A stretch of DNA of 35,226 nucleotides. It comes from Anaerolineales bacterium. GTDB taxonomy: Bacteria > Chloroflexota > Anaerolineae > Anaerolineales > UBA6668. A model generated the notes under the pieces. It worked only from the letters and a program-made list of their open reading frames with translations, had not been told where the DNA came from and made no database searches. Each line of letters begins with the position of its first letter. The first letter of the stretch is position 1. A program made the position numbers and the translations under genes. This document shows positions 27,584 to 35,226 of the stretch, piece after piece. Location: the NCBI GenBank assembly GCA_020630805.1, contig JAHDIM010000014.1:1-35226 (forward strand), in the 5' to 3' direction.

Positions 27584-29218
27584 ATGAAGAAAGTATCCTT
27601 GTTAGTTATCTTGGGCGCTTTGCTGATGGTTGCCTTGGCTGCGTGTGCGGCACCAGAGCCAGAAGTAATTATCCAAGAAGTTGAAGTCACGACCGTTGTC
27701 GAAGTCGAAAAAGAAGTCGAAGTTGTCGTTACTGAAGTTGTTGAAGTAGAAAAAGAAGTTGAAGTCGAAACGATTGTTGAAGTTGAAAAAGAACTGAGCA
27801 ACCGTGGTGTCTTCCGTCTTCCTCACGATGGTGCTTGGGGCGGTACCGAAAATGTTGATCCTGTAGATCCAGCCCGTTTCTATCCAACCATTACCATGCT
27901 CTATGATGGTCTTGTCCGCCAAGGCGCGGGCGGTAGCCCTGCTCCTAGCTTGGCAAAAGACTGGAGCGCGAATGAAGCTGCTGATGTTTGGACCTTCAAC
28001 TTGCGTGAAGGCGTCAAATTCCACGACGGCTCTGATATGACCGCAGCTGACGTGGCTTACTCAATTGTGCACTGGCAAACCGAACCTTCAACAATTGCAC
28101 CAGTATTGGCGATTGTCGACAGCGTAGATACACCAGATGACTACACGGTTGTAATGAACCTGAACCAAGCGCATGCTGACTTCCCACTTCTCATCATGGA
28201 TTATCGCGCTCGTGTTATTCCGGCTGACAGTGCAGAAACCATTCGCGACACAGGGATGGGCACTGGTCCATTCAAGCTGGTCAAGTTAGACGTTGAAGGG
28301 ACGACAATTCTTGAAGCTAACGATGACTACTGGGGTGGCCCTCCAGGCATGGCTGGTGTTGAAGTTATCAACATTCCAGATTCAGAAGCGCAACTCCAAG
28401 CATTTTTGGCTAGCCAAATTGACTGGTTAGACATGACCCTCGCGCAAGCCGAATTGGCTGAAGCAACTGGTGGGTTTGACATCATCGACTTCCCATCTGG
28501 GGCATGGTCAGGTTTGATTATGCGGACAGACATTCCTCCATTCGATAATCCTGATTTACGCCGTGCAATGCGCGTTGTGGCAGATCGCCAAGCGATGGTT
28601 GACATTGCTCTCTCAGGTGCTGGTATCGTCGCTTGTGACACGCCAGTAAAACCAGACGATCAATATCGCTACAACCCAGACTGCTCACCAAATCCAGAAT
28701 TGGCGCAAGAACTGTTGGCATCCGCTGGGTACGCTGGCGAAACGCTGACGCTGCACATCTCTGATGTATGTCCAGACTGGACCCCATTGGCGGAAGTCTA
28801 TCAACAACAATTGGCCGCGATTGGCGTCAACTTGGAAATCAACGTTGTGCCTTCAGACGGCTACTGGACAGATGCATGGATGGTTGAACCATTCTCAGCA
28901 ACGTGTTGGGGTGAACGCCAAGCTGACCAAATTCTGAACGAAGCCTATCGCTCAGGTGGGTCTTGGAACGAAACCTACTTCAACAATGAAGAATTCGACG
29001 GCTTGCTAGATGCAGCACGCCAAGAATTGGACTTCGACGCTCGGAAGGCAAACTACCAAGCTGCACAAGACATCTTGTGGACCGAAGGTGGGGCGCTTAT
29101 TCCTTACCATGGGACGAACTTCCGTGGCACGACCCAATGTGTCATTGGTGTACCACCAGTGTATGAATTCCAAGTCAACTGGGCTGACCTTTCTGTCACC
29201 CCTGGCTGCGGTAGCTAA
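27584..29218 (+). CDS. ABC transporter family 5 extracellular solute-binding lipoprotein (peptide/opine/nickel type)
   Basis: Lipobox LALAAC-like (MVALAACAAP), WTFNLREGVKFHDGSDMTAADVAYSI, GTGPFKLV; GGAGAAAG RBS. Confidence 0.93.
   Translation: MKKVSLLVILGALLMVALAACAAPEPEVIIQEVEVTTVVEVEKEVEVVVTEVVEVEKEVEVETIVEVEKELSNRGVFRLPHDGAWGGTENVDPVDPARFYPTITMLYDGLVRQGAGGSPAPSLAKDWSANEAADVWTFNLREGVKFHDGSDMTAADVAYSIVHWQTEPSTIAPVLAIVDSVDTPDDYTVVMNLNQAHADFPLLIMDYRARVIPADSAETIRDTGMGTGPFKLVKLDVEGTTILEANDDYWGGPPGMAGVEVINIPDSEAQLQAFLASQIDWLDMTLAQAELAEATGGFDIIDFPSGAWSGLIMRTDIPPFDNPDLRRAMRVVADRQAMVDIALSGAGIVACDTPVKPDDQYRYNPDCSPNPELAQELLASAGYAGETLTLHISDVCPDWTPLAEVYQQQLAAIGVNLEINVVPSDGYWTDAWMVEPFSATCWGERQADQILNEAYRSGGSWNETYFNNEEFDGLLDAARQELDFDARKANYQAAQDILWTEGGALIPYHGTNFRGTTQCVIGVPPVYEFQVNWADLSVTPGCGS
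27664..27795 (+). repeat. Degenerate coding repeat: VEVEKEVEV-rich linker after the lipobox
   Basis: Protein EVEVTTVVEVEKEVEVVVTEVVEVEKEVEVETIVEVEKE; near-repeated GAAGTNGAAAAAGAAGTNGAAGT units. Confidence 0.85.
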
Positions 29219-29245
29219 TTTACGAGTTAGCACTTGACTAGTAGG

Positions 29246-29279
29246 AGGCAGCTGTTCTAACGAGCGGCTGCCTTTTTTA
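29246..29279 (+). terminator. Intrinsic terminator after the solute-binding protein gene
   Basis: AGGCAGC...GCTGCCT stem followed by TTTTTT, about 28 nt after the stop. Confidence 0.88.
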
Positions 29280-29288
29280 TTACATGCG

Positions 29289-29334
29289 TGCGATTGAGTA
29301 GTGACATGATGCATCATGCCACTACTCAATCGCA
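29289..29334. repeat. 46-bp near-perfect palindrome (TGCGATTGAGTAGTGACATGATG|CATCATGCCACTACTCAATCGCA)
   Basis: Only one mismatched pair (A/C) by direct reading; directly upstream of the Rieske gene. Confidence 0.9.
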
Positions 29335-29357
29335 ATGTCAGATGGATTTGAACGCTT

Positions 29358-30488
29358 ATGTCTTCATCTTTTCAACCTCTACTTTCCAACCCGGCTGAGT
29401 CGCCGACATTGCCTGGCTATTTGTATTCCGACGACGCCACCTTTCGTGCAGAGCGCGAACGCATTTTTTACAAGAGTTGGCAGCTTGTCGCACACGTCTC
29501 TCAATTGCCAATTACTGGGAGCTACGTCACCGCACAAATTGTGGATCAGGACGTGATTGTGATCCGGTCTCAATCTGGAGAAATTCGGGCGTTTTATAAC
29601 GTGTGCCAGCACCGGGCACACGAATTGCTGAGCGGGCGCGGGGAAGTGAAATCTCGGATTGTATGTCCTTATCACGCTTGGACCTTTGATCTTGAGGGCA
29701 ACCTAACCAACGCACGGCACTGTGATCACATGCCAAATTTTGACAAAAGTGATTATGGGCTGGTGTCGGTACGCCTTGAAATTGCGCTTGGCTTCGTTTT
29801 TGTGAACTTAGATAACACTGCTCCAAGCCTAAACGACGTTGCGGGCGACATGTTCGCGGATATGAAGGAACAGTGCCCGTGGATTACAGACGTAGTTGCA
29901 GACGCCTCGCTCTCTGCAGACAGTTGGGAAAGCGCGCCGCTGAATGCCAATTGGAAGGTGCTGGCTGAAAACTGCTTAGAGTGTTATCACTGCGCGGTGG
30001 CGCATCCAGCGTTTGTGGATCTCGTTAGCTTAGATGACTATGTTTGCCAACCGCATGACCATTGGCTCCGCAGCTATGGCAAGCTAAGAAAGTTCAAAAA
30101 CAAGGCTTATGATGTGGAGCCAGATGAACCATCTCAAAATGCGATTTTCTGGCATCTGTGGCCGAACGTTGAGTTTGGTGTTGTGCCAGGTGAGGCCGCC
30201 ATTGGTGGATTTCGGTTCTATCCAGCGTCTGGCAATCAAACCAAGATGACGTCAATTATGTTGACGAAGCCGGGTGAGCGTATTAAAGAAGATCGCATTA
30301 ACTACCGCTGGAATGTACTTTGGGCCGAAGACGAAGCCCTATGTCAGTCGGTTCATCGAGGTTTGCAGTCTAGAGGCTATCGCCAAGGGCGCTTCGTCGT
30401 TGACCCAACTTACGACGGCATCAGTGAACATGCCGTGCATTATTTCCAAATGAAGTATGCACGTGCGATGGGATTGGAGATTAAGTAA
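29358..30488 (+). CDS. Rieske [2Fe-2S] non-heme iron oxygenase alpha subunit (quaternary-amine/GbcA-CntA-like clade suspected)
   Basis: Rieske CQHRAHELL...CPYHAWTFD; mononuclear Fe site NWKVLAENCLECYHCAVAHP. Confidence 0.88.
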   Translation: MSSSFQPLLSNPAESPTLPGYLYSDDATFRAERERIFYKSWQLVAHVSQLPITGSYVTAQIVDQDVIVIRSQSGEIRAFYNVCQHRAHELLSGRGEVKSRIVCPYHAWTFDLEGNLTNARHCDHMPNFDKSDYGLVSVRLEIALGFVFVNLDNTAPSLNDVAGDMFADMKEQCPWITDVVADASLSADSWESAPLNANWKVLAENCLECYHCAVAHPAFVDLVSLDDYVCQPHDHWLRSYGKLRKFKNKAYDVEPDEPSQNAIFWHLWPNVEFGVVPGEAAIGGFRFYPASGNQTKMTSIMLTKPGERIKEDRINYRWNVLWAEDEALCQSVHRGLQSRGYRQGRFVVDPTYDGISEHAVHYFQMKYARAMGLEIK

Positions 30489-30492
30489 ATGC

Positions 30493-30547
30493 GTAAGGTG
30501 TAATTCGTAAATTGTGTTATCTAAGACATAGCATCCTTACACTTTAC
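30493..30547. repeat. Intercistronic hairpin GTAAGGTGTAA / TTACACTTTAC
   Basis: 11-bp arms with one G-T wobble, 33-nt loop, between Rieske and DmdA-like genes. Confidence 0.5.
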
Positions 30548-30573
30548 TTCGCTACTCTTTAGAAGTTGACCCA

Positions 30574-31695
30574 ATGCAAATTCCAAAAATTTCTCTAACG
30601 GCTCGCATTCGTAAGTCGCCGTATTACGAAGCGACAGTGAAACACGATATCAAAGTGATGTCGGTGTACAACCATATGTACATGCCGCAGGTCTACCATG
30701 ATGTCATGACGGACTATGAAAACCTCACCAATCGGGTGACCCTGTGGGATGTGGCTGTGGAGCGTCAAGTCGAAATTGTTGGACCAGACGCCGCAACGTT
30801 TACGCAATATCTAACATGCCGGGACATTAGTAAGTGTCAGGTTGGGCAGTGTATGTATCTCCCAATTGTGGACGATACTGGTGGCATTCTGAATGATCCG
30901 ATTATGCTGAAATTGGCTGAAGATCGGTTTTGGCTGTCATTGGCAGACTACGACATTCTTTTGTGGGCCAAAGGACTCAACGTCCATATGAAAATGGATG
31001 TGCACATTTTTGAACCTGATGTGTCGCCGTTGGCGGTTCAAGGCCCAAACTCAAACGCATTGATGATGGAGTTGTTTGGCGATTGGATTGACGATCTCAA
31101 GTTTTTTTGGTTCAGAGAGGCTGCGCTAAACGGCATTCCGATGGTAATTGCCCGGTCTGGTTGGAGTAAACAGGGCGGTTTTGAACTGTATTTGCAAGAC
31201 GGGACACGCGGTGTAGACCTGTGGGAAACCGTGTGGGCTGCTGGTGAAAAGTATGGCATTGCGCCTGGTGCACCGCATGGCATTGAGCGCATTGAGAGTG
31301 GGTTGCTAAATTTTGGGCACGACTTGCTTCCAGATATGAATCCATGGGAAGCGGGGCTAGGCCAATATGTGCATTTGAATATGCCGGGAGATTTTGTCGC
31401 CCGTGAGGCATTGCTAGCAATCAAAACGGCTGGGATCAAACGGAAGCTGGTTGGCCTGACCATTGATGGTGAGCCGCTGCCGGTGAATGATCAGAATTGG
31501 AATGTGCCGGGCTACGAAATGGATGAAGCGCGGCTGACAAGCTTTACGTGGTCGCCGCGCTATCAGTGCAATATTGGCATGGCGTTACTACCGATGGCTG
31601 TTGCAGAGCCAGGAACGAGGGTCACAGTGAATACGCCACACGGACATTTGATGGCGACGGTTGTTAAGATGCCGTTTTCGAAGAGTTTAGGGTGA
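30574..31695 (+). CDS. DmdA/GcvT-like tetrahydrofolate-dependent aminomethyltransferase or demethylase
   Basis: VYNHMYMP, LWDVAVERQVEIVGPDA, KCQVGQCMYLPIVDDTGGILNDPIMLKL, SPLAVQGPNS, LKFFWF, IARSGWSKQGGFELYLQ; closely resembles DMSP-demethylase-type GcvT paralogs. Confidence 0.82.
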   Translation: MQIPKISLTARIRKSPYYEATVKHDIKVMSVYNHMYMPQVYHDVMTDYENLTNRVTLWDVAVERQVEIVGPDAATFTQYLTCRDISKCQVGQCMYLPIVDDTGGILNDPIMLKLAEDRFWLSLADYDILLWAKGLNVHMKMDVHIFEPDVSPLAVQGPNSNALMMELFGDWIDDLKFFWFREAALNGIPMVIARSGWSKQGGFELYLQDGTRGVDLWETVWAAGEKYGIAPGAPHGIERIESGLLNFGHDLLPDMNPWEAGLGQYVHLNMPGDFVAREALLAIKTAGIKRKLVGLTIDGEPLPVNDQNWNVPGYEMDEARLTSFTWSPRYQCNIGMALLPMAVAEPGTRVTVNTPHGHLMATVVKMPFSKSLG

Positions 31696-31704
31696 AAATG
31701 CTTT

Positions 31705-31894
31705 GGGCGGGTGCAACCATCTGTTCCAACAAATGAAGCATTAACCGTGAAAAAAGGCTTTACTGCCTGTAAGTTTCCACAAAACTGCGAATTTACTCGC
31801 TATCGAAGTATTACGAGCAATTGCAAACGATCTGTCGGTGCAAAACCCATCGTTAGATTTTCATTTGTTGGAACTAATGGGGTGCAACCCGCCC
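31705..31894. mobile_element. MITE-like element with about 35-bp imperfect terminal inverted repeats
   Basis: Left GGGCGGGTGCAACCATCTGTTCCAACAAATGAA (31705-) versus reverse complement of right end GGGCGGGTTGCACCCCATTAGTTCCAACAAATGAA (-31894); fills the convergent gap; no transposase ORF. Confidence 0.6.
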
Positions 31895-31903
31895 GTATGC
31901 GAG

Positions 31904-33466
31904 TTATCCCCAACGTGAATTACCGGGTCGCATATTGGCCGGATCTAGCACAATCGGGAATTTCGCTCGGATTGCGGCGTCTGTCGCGGCATCAACGTGT
32001 GTTGGATAGTGCGTGCGCATTACTTGCTTAACCTTCGTTTGCGCACGTTCGAGCATGCTGGTCGATCCTTCCGCTTCCCACACGCCCAATCCATTGCGGT
32101 CAGCTAACTCTGGATACAGGTAATCTGTCTCCATTCGTGCTAGCGTTTGTGCTTGGCCAAGAAAGTGGCCGGGACCTAAGACCGCATCGCGAATGATATC
32201 GACTGACAAGGTCTCTTCATTGACTTCAAGCCCTGCCAACACACGTTGGGCGACGCCAAGCATATCGTTATCAATCACCAGCGCTTCAAGACTACACCCT
32301 AATAAACTGCCTAGCATCCCCGCCGATTCCAGCACGCGATTGGCACCTGCCAATCCAGCTGTCACGGCGGTAATGCCTTTCTCATAGCCAGATTGCGCGT
32401 CTGGATGCTTTGAGTCGGTCATGCAAGCGGCGACGCTTGTTGGTAGGTCGTAGAAGCGCCCAATTTGAGCGCAACAGGCCATCACTAGCGCTTCTTCACC
32501 GCTGCCGCCAGTAAATGCACCTGTCCGTAAATCGGATACAAATGGCCAGATCGCAAACGTCATTGGACAGCCTGGGTTGATGATATTCACTAACGCTAGA
32601 CAGGCTAACCCTTCGGCCGTGACCTGCGCTAGCGCGCCGGCTAATGCTGCAGGCGCGGTTGCACCTGCCTGTGGCGCAATGGCAATGTCATTGATGAGGC
32701 CTAATTTACTGGTCTCGACCAAGACTTTGAGGTTTTCTTCCCCAAATTTGAGCGGCGACACAATTGGACACCCCCCAAACGACAGAAATGGACGCTTTGC
32801 AAAGCGTCCTTCGCCACCAAGGACCATATCGAACAGTTCAATGGCTGGCGCAATGTTTTCAGCGTCATTGAACGTCATTTCGCACGGTTTCTGCGTTGAG
32901 ACCGCAGCGACGTAGGCGACATTGATGTCGTGCACATACAGGTCTGTCAACTCTGTTGGGACAACCGTTTGCCCAAACTGGTGCAGATTGTCGAGCGTAT
33001 CAATCAATCGACCGCAATCGTAAAGGTCTACAAGCGTTGACGGTTTGAAGGTGCGATTGCGCGAGTCATACATCCGCACGGCTTCGCCGCTAGAAGCATA
33101 GTTGACGTGATAGCCACCAACACGCACATCTGCAAACTCGGGACTGCGACTGTAAATGGTGTACTCGCGTGCGGCACAAGCAATCATGTCTTCGACTAAC
33201 TTGCGGGGATAGCAGAGCCTGCCGTGCTCGTTCAGAAAACAGCCCGCTGCCGTGGCAATCTCAATGACGTCTGGTGTCGGATCTGCGATGCCGATCGTTT
33301 CTAGAATTTCAAGCGCGGCGTTATGAATTTGTTGCAGATCAGAGTTGGAGAGCGGGGTGTACTGCCCACCAAGGAGGCCCGCTTTGACAGGACGTTTTGT
33401 AACTGCTGCAGCGCGCATGGCGACGCGTGCTGCCCGGGCGTTTTGTTGACGGCGTTTGCGTTTCAT
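31904..33466 (-). CDS. Trimethylamine methyltransferase (MttB) family protein, without in-frame amber codon
   Basis: 520 aa uninterrupted; IHNAALEILETIGIADPTPDVIEIATAAGC, VNYASSGEAVRMYDSR, GCPMTFAIWPFVSDLRTGAFTGGSGEEALVMACCAQIGRFYDLPTSVAACMTDSKHPDAQSGYEK. Confidence 0.9.
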   Translation of the reverse strand: MKRKRRQQNARAARVAMRAAAVTKRPVKAGLLGGQYTPLSNSDLQQIHNAALEILETIGIADPTPDVIEIATAAGCFLNEHGRLCYPRKLVEDMIACAAREYTIYSRSPEFADVRVGGYHVNYASSGEAVRMYDSRNRTFKPSTLVDLYDCGRLIDTLDNLHQFGQTVVPTELTDLYVHDINVAYVAAVSTQKPCEMTFNDAENIAPAIELFDMVLGGEGRFAKRPFLSFGGCPIVSPLKFGEENLKVLVETSKLGLINDIAIAPQAGATAPAALAGALAQVTAEGLACLALVNIINPGCPMTFAIWPFVSDLRTGAFTGGSGEEALVMACCAQIGRFYDLPTSVAACMTDSKHPDAQSGYEKGITAVTAGLAGANRVLESAGMLGSLLGCSLEALVIDNDMLGVAQRVLAGLEVNEETLSVDIIRDAVLGPGHFLGQAQTLARMETDYLYPELADRNGLGVWEAEGSTSMLERAQTKVKQVMRTHYPTHVDAATDAAIRAKFPIVLDPANMRPGNSRWG

Positions 33467-33479
33467 TGTAACGGTTTAT

Positions 33480-34517
33480 TTATTGTGCTTTTGCATATTG
33501 CAACGCGACAAGAGCCATTGCTTTTGCCGCTTCACCCAGCATGGCCATGCGTTTGTCTTGCGTAGCGCCAGACACATAGCGAGCATATAACTGCTGCAAA
33601 ATGACGGCTAGTTTGCAATATGCCAAGCCCTGATACCAATTGATGCGTGAGAGATCGTAGCCTGAGTAGTGGGCGTATAGATCGATTAATACTTTCTTGT
33701 TTGGAAAGTCGCCATGCAACATAATGGGCAGTTGAATGCCGTCTAAATACTGGTCAGGCCAGTAGCTGAGACTGACGCCAAAATCGACCAATGGATCGCC
33801 GATTGTGCACATGTCCCAGTCCAGCATGGTCGAAATTTCATCTGGATTGTCTGCTTGGAACTGGCAGTTGTCGAACTTGATGTCATTATGAACTAACGCA
33901 ACAGCTTGCGGGGTTGGAATGTCTTTACTCAAAATCTCCAACGCTTTATACATTGCCGGTGTTGGCTCAGTTTCAGCCAGCGACCAGCGCTTTTCTGCGC
34001 CAACGAGTTGGCGTTCCACAAATCCATCTGGCTTACCTAAGTCAGCCAAGTCTGCGGCGACAACGTCGACGGTGTGAAATGCGGCTTGCATTTTCATTAG
34101 TGCATCCGTCATGCGGTATTCAACGTTGTCAAAGTCTTGGAATTCTTTGGGAACTTTGTAGCGCGCGACAATGCCAGAACGCCGTTCCATCACGACAAAA
34201 TCCGCGCCGATGATGTTTTTATCATCACAAAAATGGTAAGCGCGTGGCGCGGCCGGAAAGAACTGATACAGTTTTGAAAGGACGCGATATTCGCGCTTCA
34301 TATCGTGAGCGCCGGGCGCTATTTTGCCAAATGGAGGACGGCGTAAGACCAGCTCGTGACCGTCAAATTTGAGAAGATAAGTCAGGTTGGCATGGCCACC
34401 ATGGAACTGTGCGACCTGCATTTCTCCTGAAAGCTCAGGCATCACCTGACGCATATAAGTGTCTAGACTTTGCCAGTCTAGCACTTCCCCTGGACGAACA
34501 TCGGCTGTATCTTTCAT
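33480..34517 (-). CDS. Phosphotransferase, APH/choline-kinase-like (ACAD10/11 N-terminal-like)
   Basis: FHGGHANLTYLLKFDGHELVLRRPPFG, VALVHNDIKFDNCQF (Brenner-type HxDxxxxN), MLDWDMCTIGDPLVDFG. Confidence 0.9.
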   Translation of the reverse strand: MKDTADVRPGEVLDWQSLDTYMRQVMPELSGEMQVAQFHGGHANLTYLLKFDGHELVLRRPPFGKIAPGAHDMKREYRVLSKLYQFFPAAPRAYHFCDDKNIIGADFVVMERRSGIVARYKVPKEFQDFDNVEYRMTDALMKMQAAFHTVDVVAADLADLGKPDGFVERQLVGAEKRWSLAETEPTPAMYKALEILSKDIPTPQAVALVHNDIKFDNCQFQADNPDEISTMLDWDMCTIGDPLVDFGVSLSYWPDQYLDGIQLPIMLHGDFPNKKVLIDLYAHYSGYDLSRINWYQGLAYCKLAVILQQLYARYVSGATQDKRMAMLGEAAKAMALVALQYAKAQ

Positions 34518-34651
34518 TGTTATACGTATTCAGAAAATGTGGCTTGAATTGACTGTAATTGTCTCACATCCCCTTCAAATGGAATGCCGATTTCAGTTCA
34601 AGTTGAGCGCCTTCGAGTGCTAAAATCAGAGTGAGAGACGGCGAATTTTGA

Positions 34652-34715
34652 ATCAAACGCACTTTACGAAGTGTTGCCGAACGCTCAGCACAGCAATGTG
34701 CTGAGCGCGTTTGAT
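34652..34715. ncRNA. Compact intergenic three-way-junction fold (candidate structured RNA or DNA element)
   Basis: P1 ATCAAACG (34652-34659)/CGTTTGAT (34708-34715); P2 CACTT-TACG-AAGTG (34660-34673); P3 CGCTCAGCACA-GCAA-TGTGCTGAGCG (34682-34707). Confidence 0.4.
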
Positions 34716-34790
34716 CTCCTCTGCTGAATGGTTCTACTCGTAATTCTGTTTGAAATCCTTACTCGCGATATTTACAATGTTGATTCTAGA

Positions 34791-35019
34791 TAGCCTCAGT
34801 TCTGGATAAGATCGCTCGCACAGTTCAAGACCTTCCTGACTGTAGGGAAGGATCGCTGCTGTGAAAGCACATAATAAACCTGAAATGGCCTACCAAAAGC
34901 TTGGGTTTCCCATAAAAGGTATTGGAAATGCTAATTCTTAAGTGATCCTTCCTTCGTCAGGAAGGTATTGCAGGGAGAAAAGGAACTGAATAATCTGTGC
35001 TTATCCAGAATTCAGGCTA
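34791..35019. mobile_element. MITE-like or degenerate IS-derived element with 20-bp terminal inverted repeats
   Basis: TAGCCTCAGTTCTGGATAAG (34791-34810) versus CTTATCCAGAATTCAGGCTA (35000-35019): 18/20 complementary; subterminal ACCTTCCTGAC..GGAAGGATC also repeated inverted; no transposase ORF. Confidence 0.6.
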
Positions 35020-35226
35020 GATATGCATTGTCTTTTGGGACGCGAATTACGCGAATAAAGCAAATTGACGCGAATGTATGAGTTGTTAGGCAGAACTCCG
35101 GCTAGAAATAAAAACATGAGCCATCCCAAATTTTTTAGAAATTTATGTAAAAAATTCACTTATCTCCCCGCAATACTCCTTGCTGAATGCAATGTCCGCA
35201 GGTAAGGCGCAGACGCTAGCATCCAC

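Noticed and set aside
27565-27801. Minus-strand ORF rich in Ser/Thr (STSTSFSTSTT...)
   Set aside because: It is the antisense shadow of the VEVEKEV coding repeat of the solute-binding protein.
31711-32031. 106-aa plus ORF across the MITE-like element and MttB-like 3' end
   Set aside because: No recognisable motifs; overlaps the inverted-repeat element and runs antisense into the MttB-like CDS.
31904-33466. Possible pyrrolysine-containing MttB
   Set aside because: The ORF is full length (520 aa) without an internal TAG and ends in TAA, so it is a non-Pyl MttB-family protein.
34652-34715. Hammerhead ribozyme
   Set aside because: A three-way junction is present, but no CUGAUGA/GAAA core or cleavage-site context is found on either strand.
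1-35226. CRISPR array, tRNA/rRNA genes, prophage or defence system
   Set aside because: No regularly spaced direct repeats, no cloverleaf or rRNA-like sequence, and no Cas, phage structural, nuclease or toxin-antitoxin-like proteins recognised in the supplied ORFs.

Overview
The window is about 35 kb of densely coding bacterial DNA. Gene style suggests Chloroflexota: a solute-binding lipoprotein with a VEVEKEVEV linker, MttB-like, Rieske and HyuAB genes (inference only). I see no rRNA, tRNA, CRISPR array or intact transposase. Main modules: (1) a putative glucosylglycerate catabolic operon (GH13_18 phosphorylase, debranching-like glycosidase, glycerate 2-kinase); (2) a degenerate GAF histidine kinase, an SDR, a nitronate monooxygenase, a di-heme cytochrome c peroxidase and a class-C beta-lactamase-like hydrolase; (3) a HyuA/HyuB/aminotransferase operon converging on a tightly coupled minus-strand operon (FMN alpha-hydroxyacid dehydrogenase, ThDP enzyme, divergent hydroxyisourate-hydrolase-like protein, Asp/Glu-racemase/maleate-isomerase-like protein); (4) divergent from that operon, a GrdB/PrdB-like gene split in the ORF track at 20034-20036 by an in-frame TGA. 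That TGA sits in a UxxC motif (VPV-U-PVCHQSVG) and is followed by a near-ideal bacterial SECIS hairpin, so it is most likely an unannotated selenoprotein; (5) an MFS transporter; (6) a LacI-regulated oligopeptide-type ABC transporter with two identical palindromic operators; (7) a probable methylated-amine or sulfonium catabolic group (Rieske oxygenase, DmdA/GcvT-like, non-pyrrolysine MttB-like, APH-family kinase). Several intergenic regions carry long palindromes, two MITE-like inverted-repeat elements and a compact three-way-junction fold.
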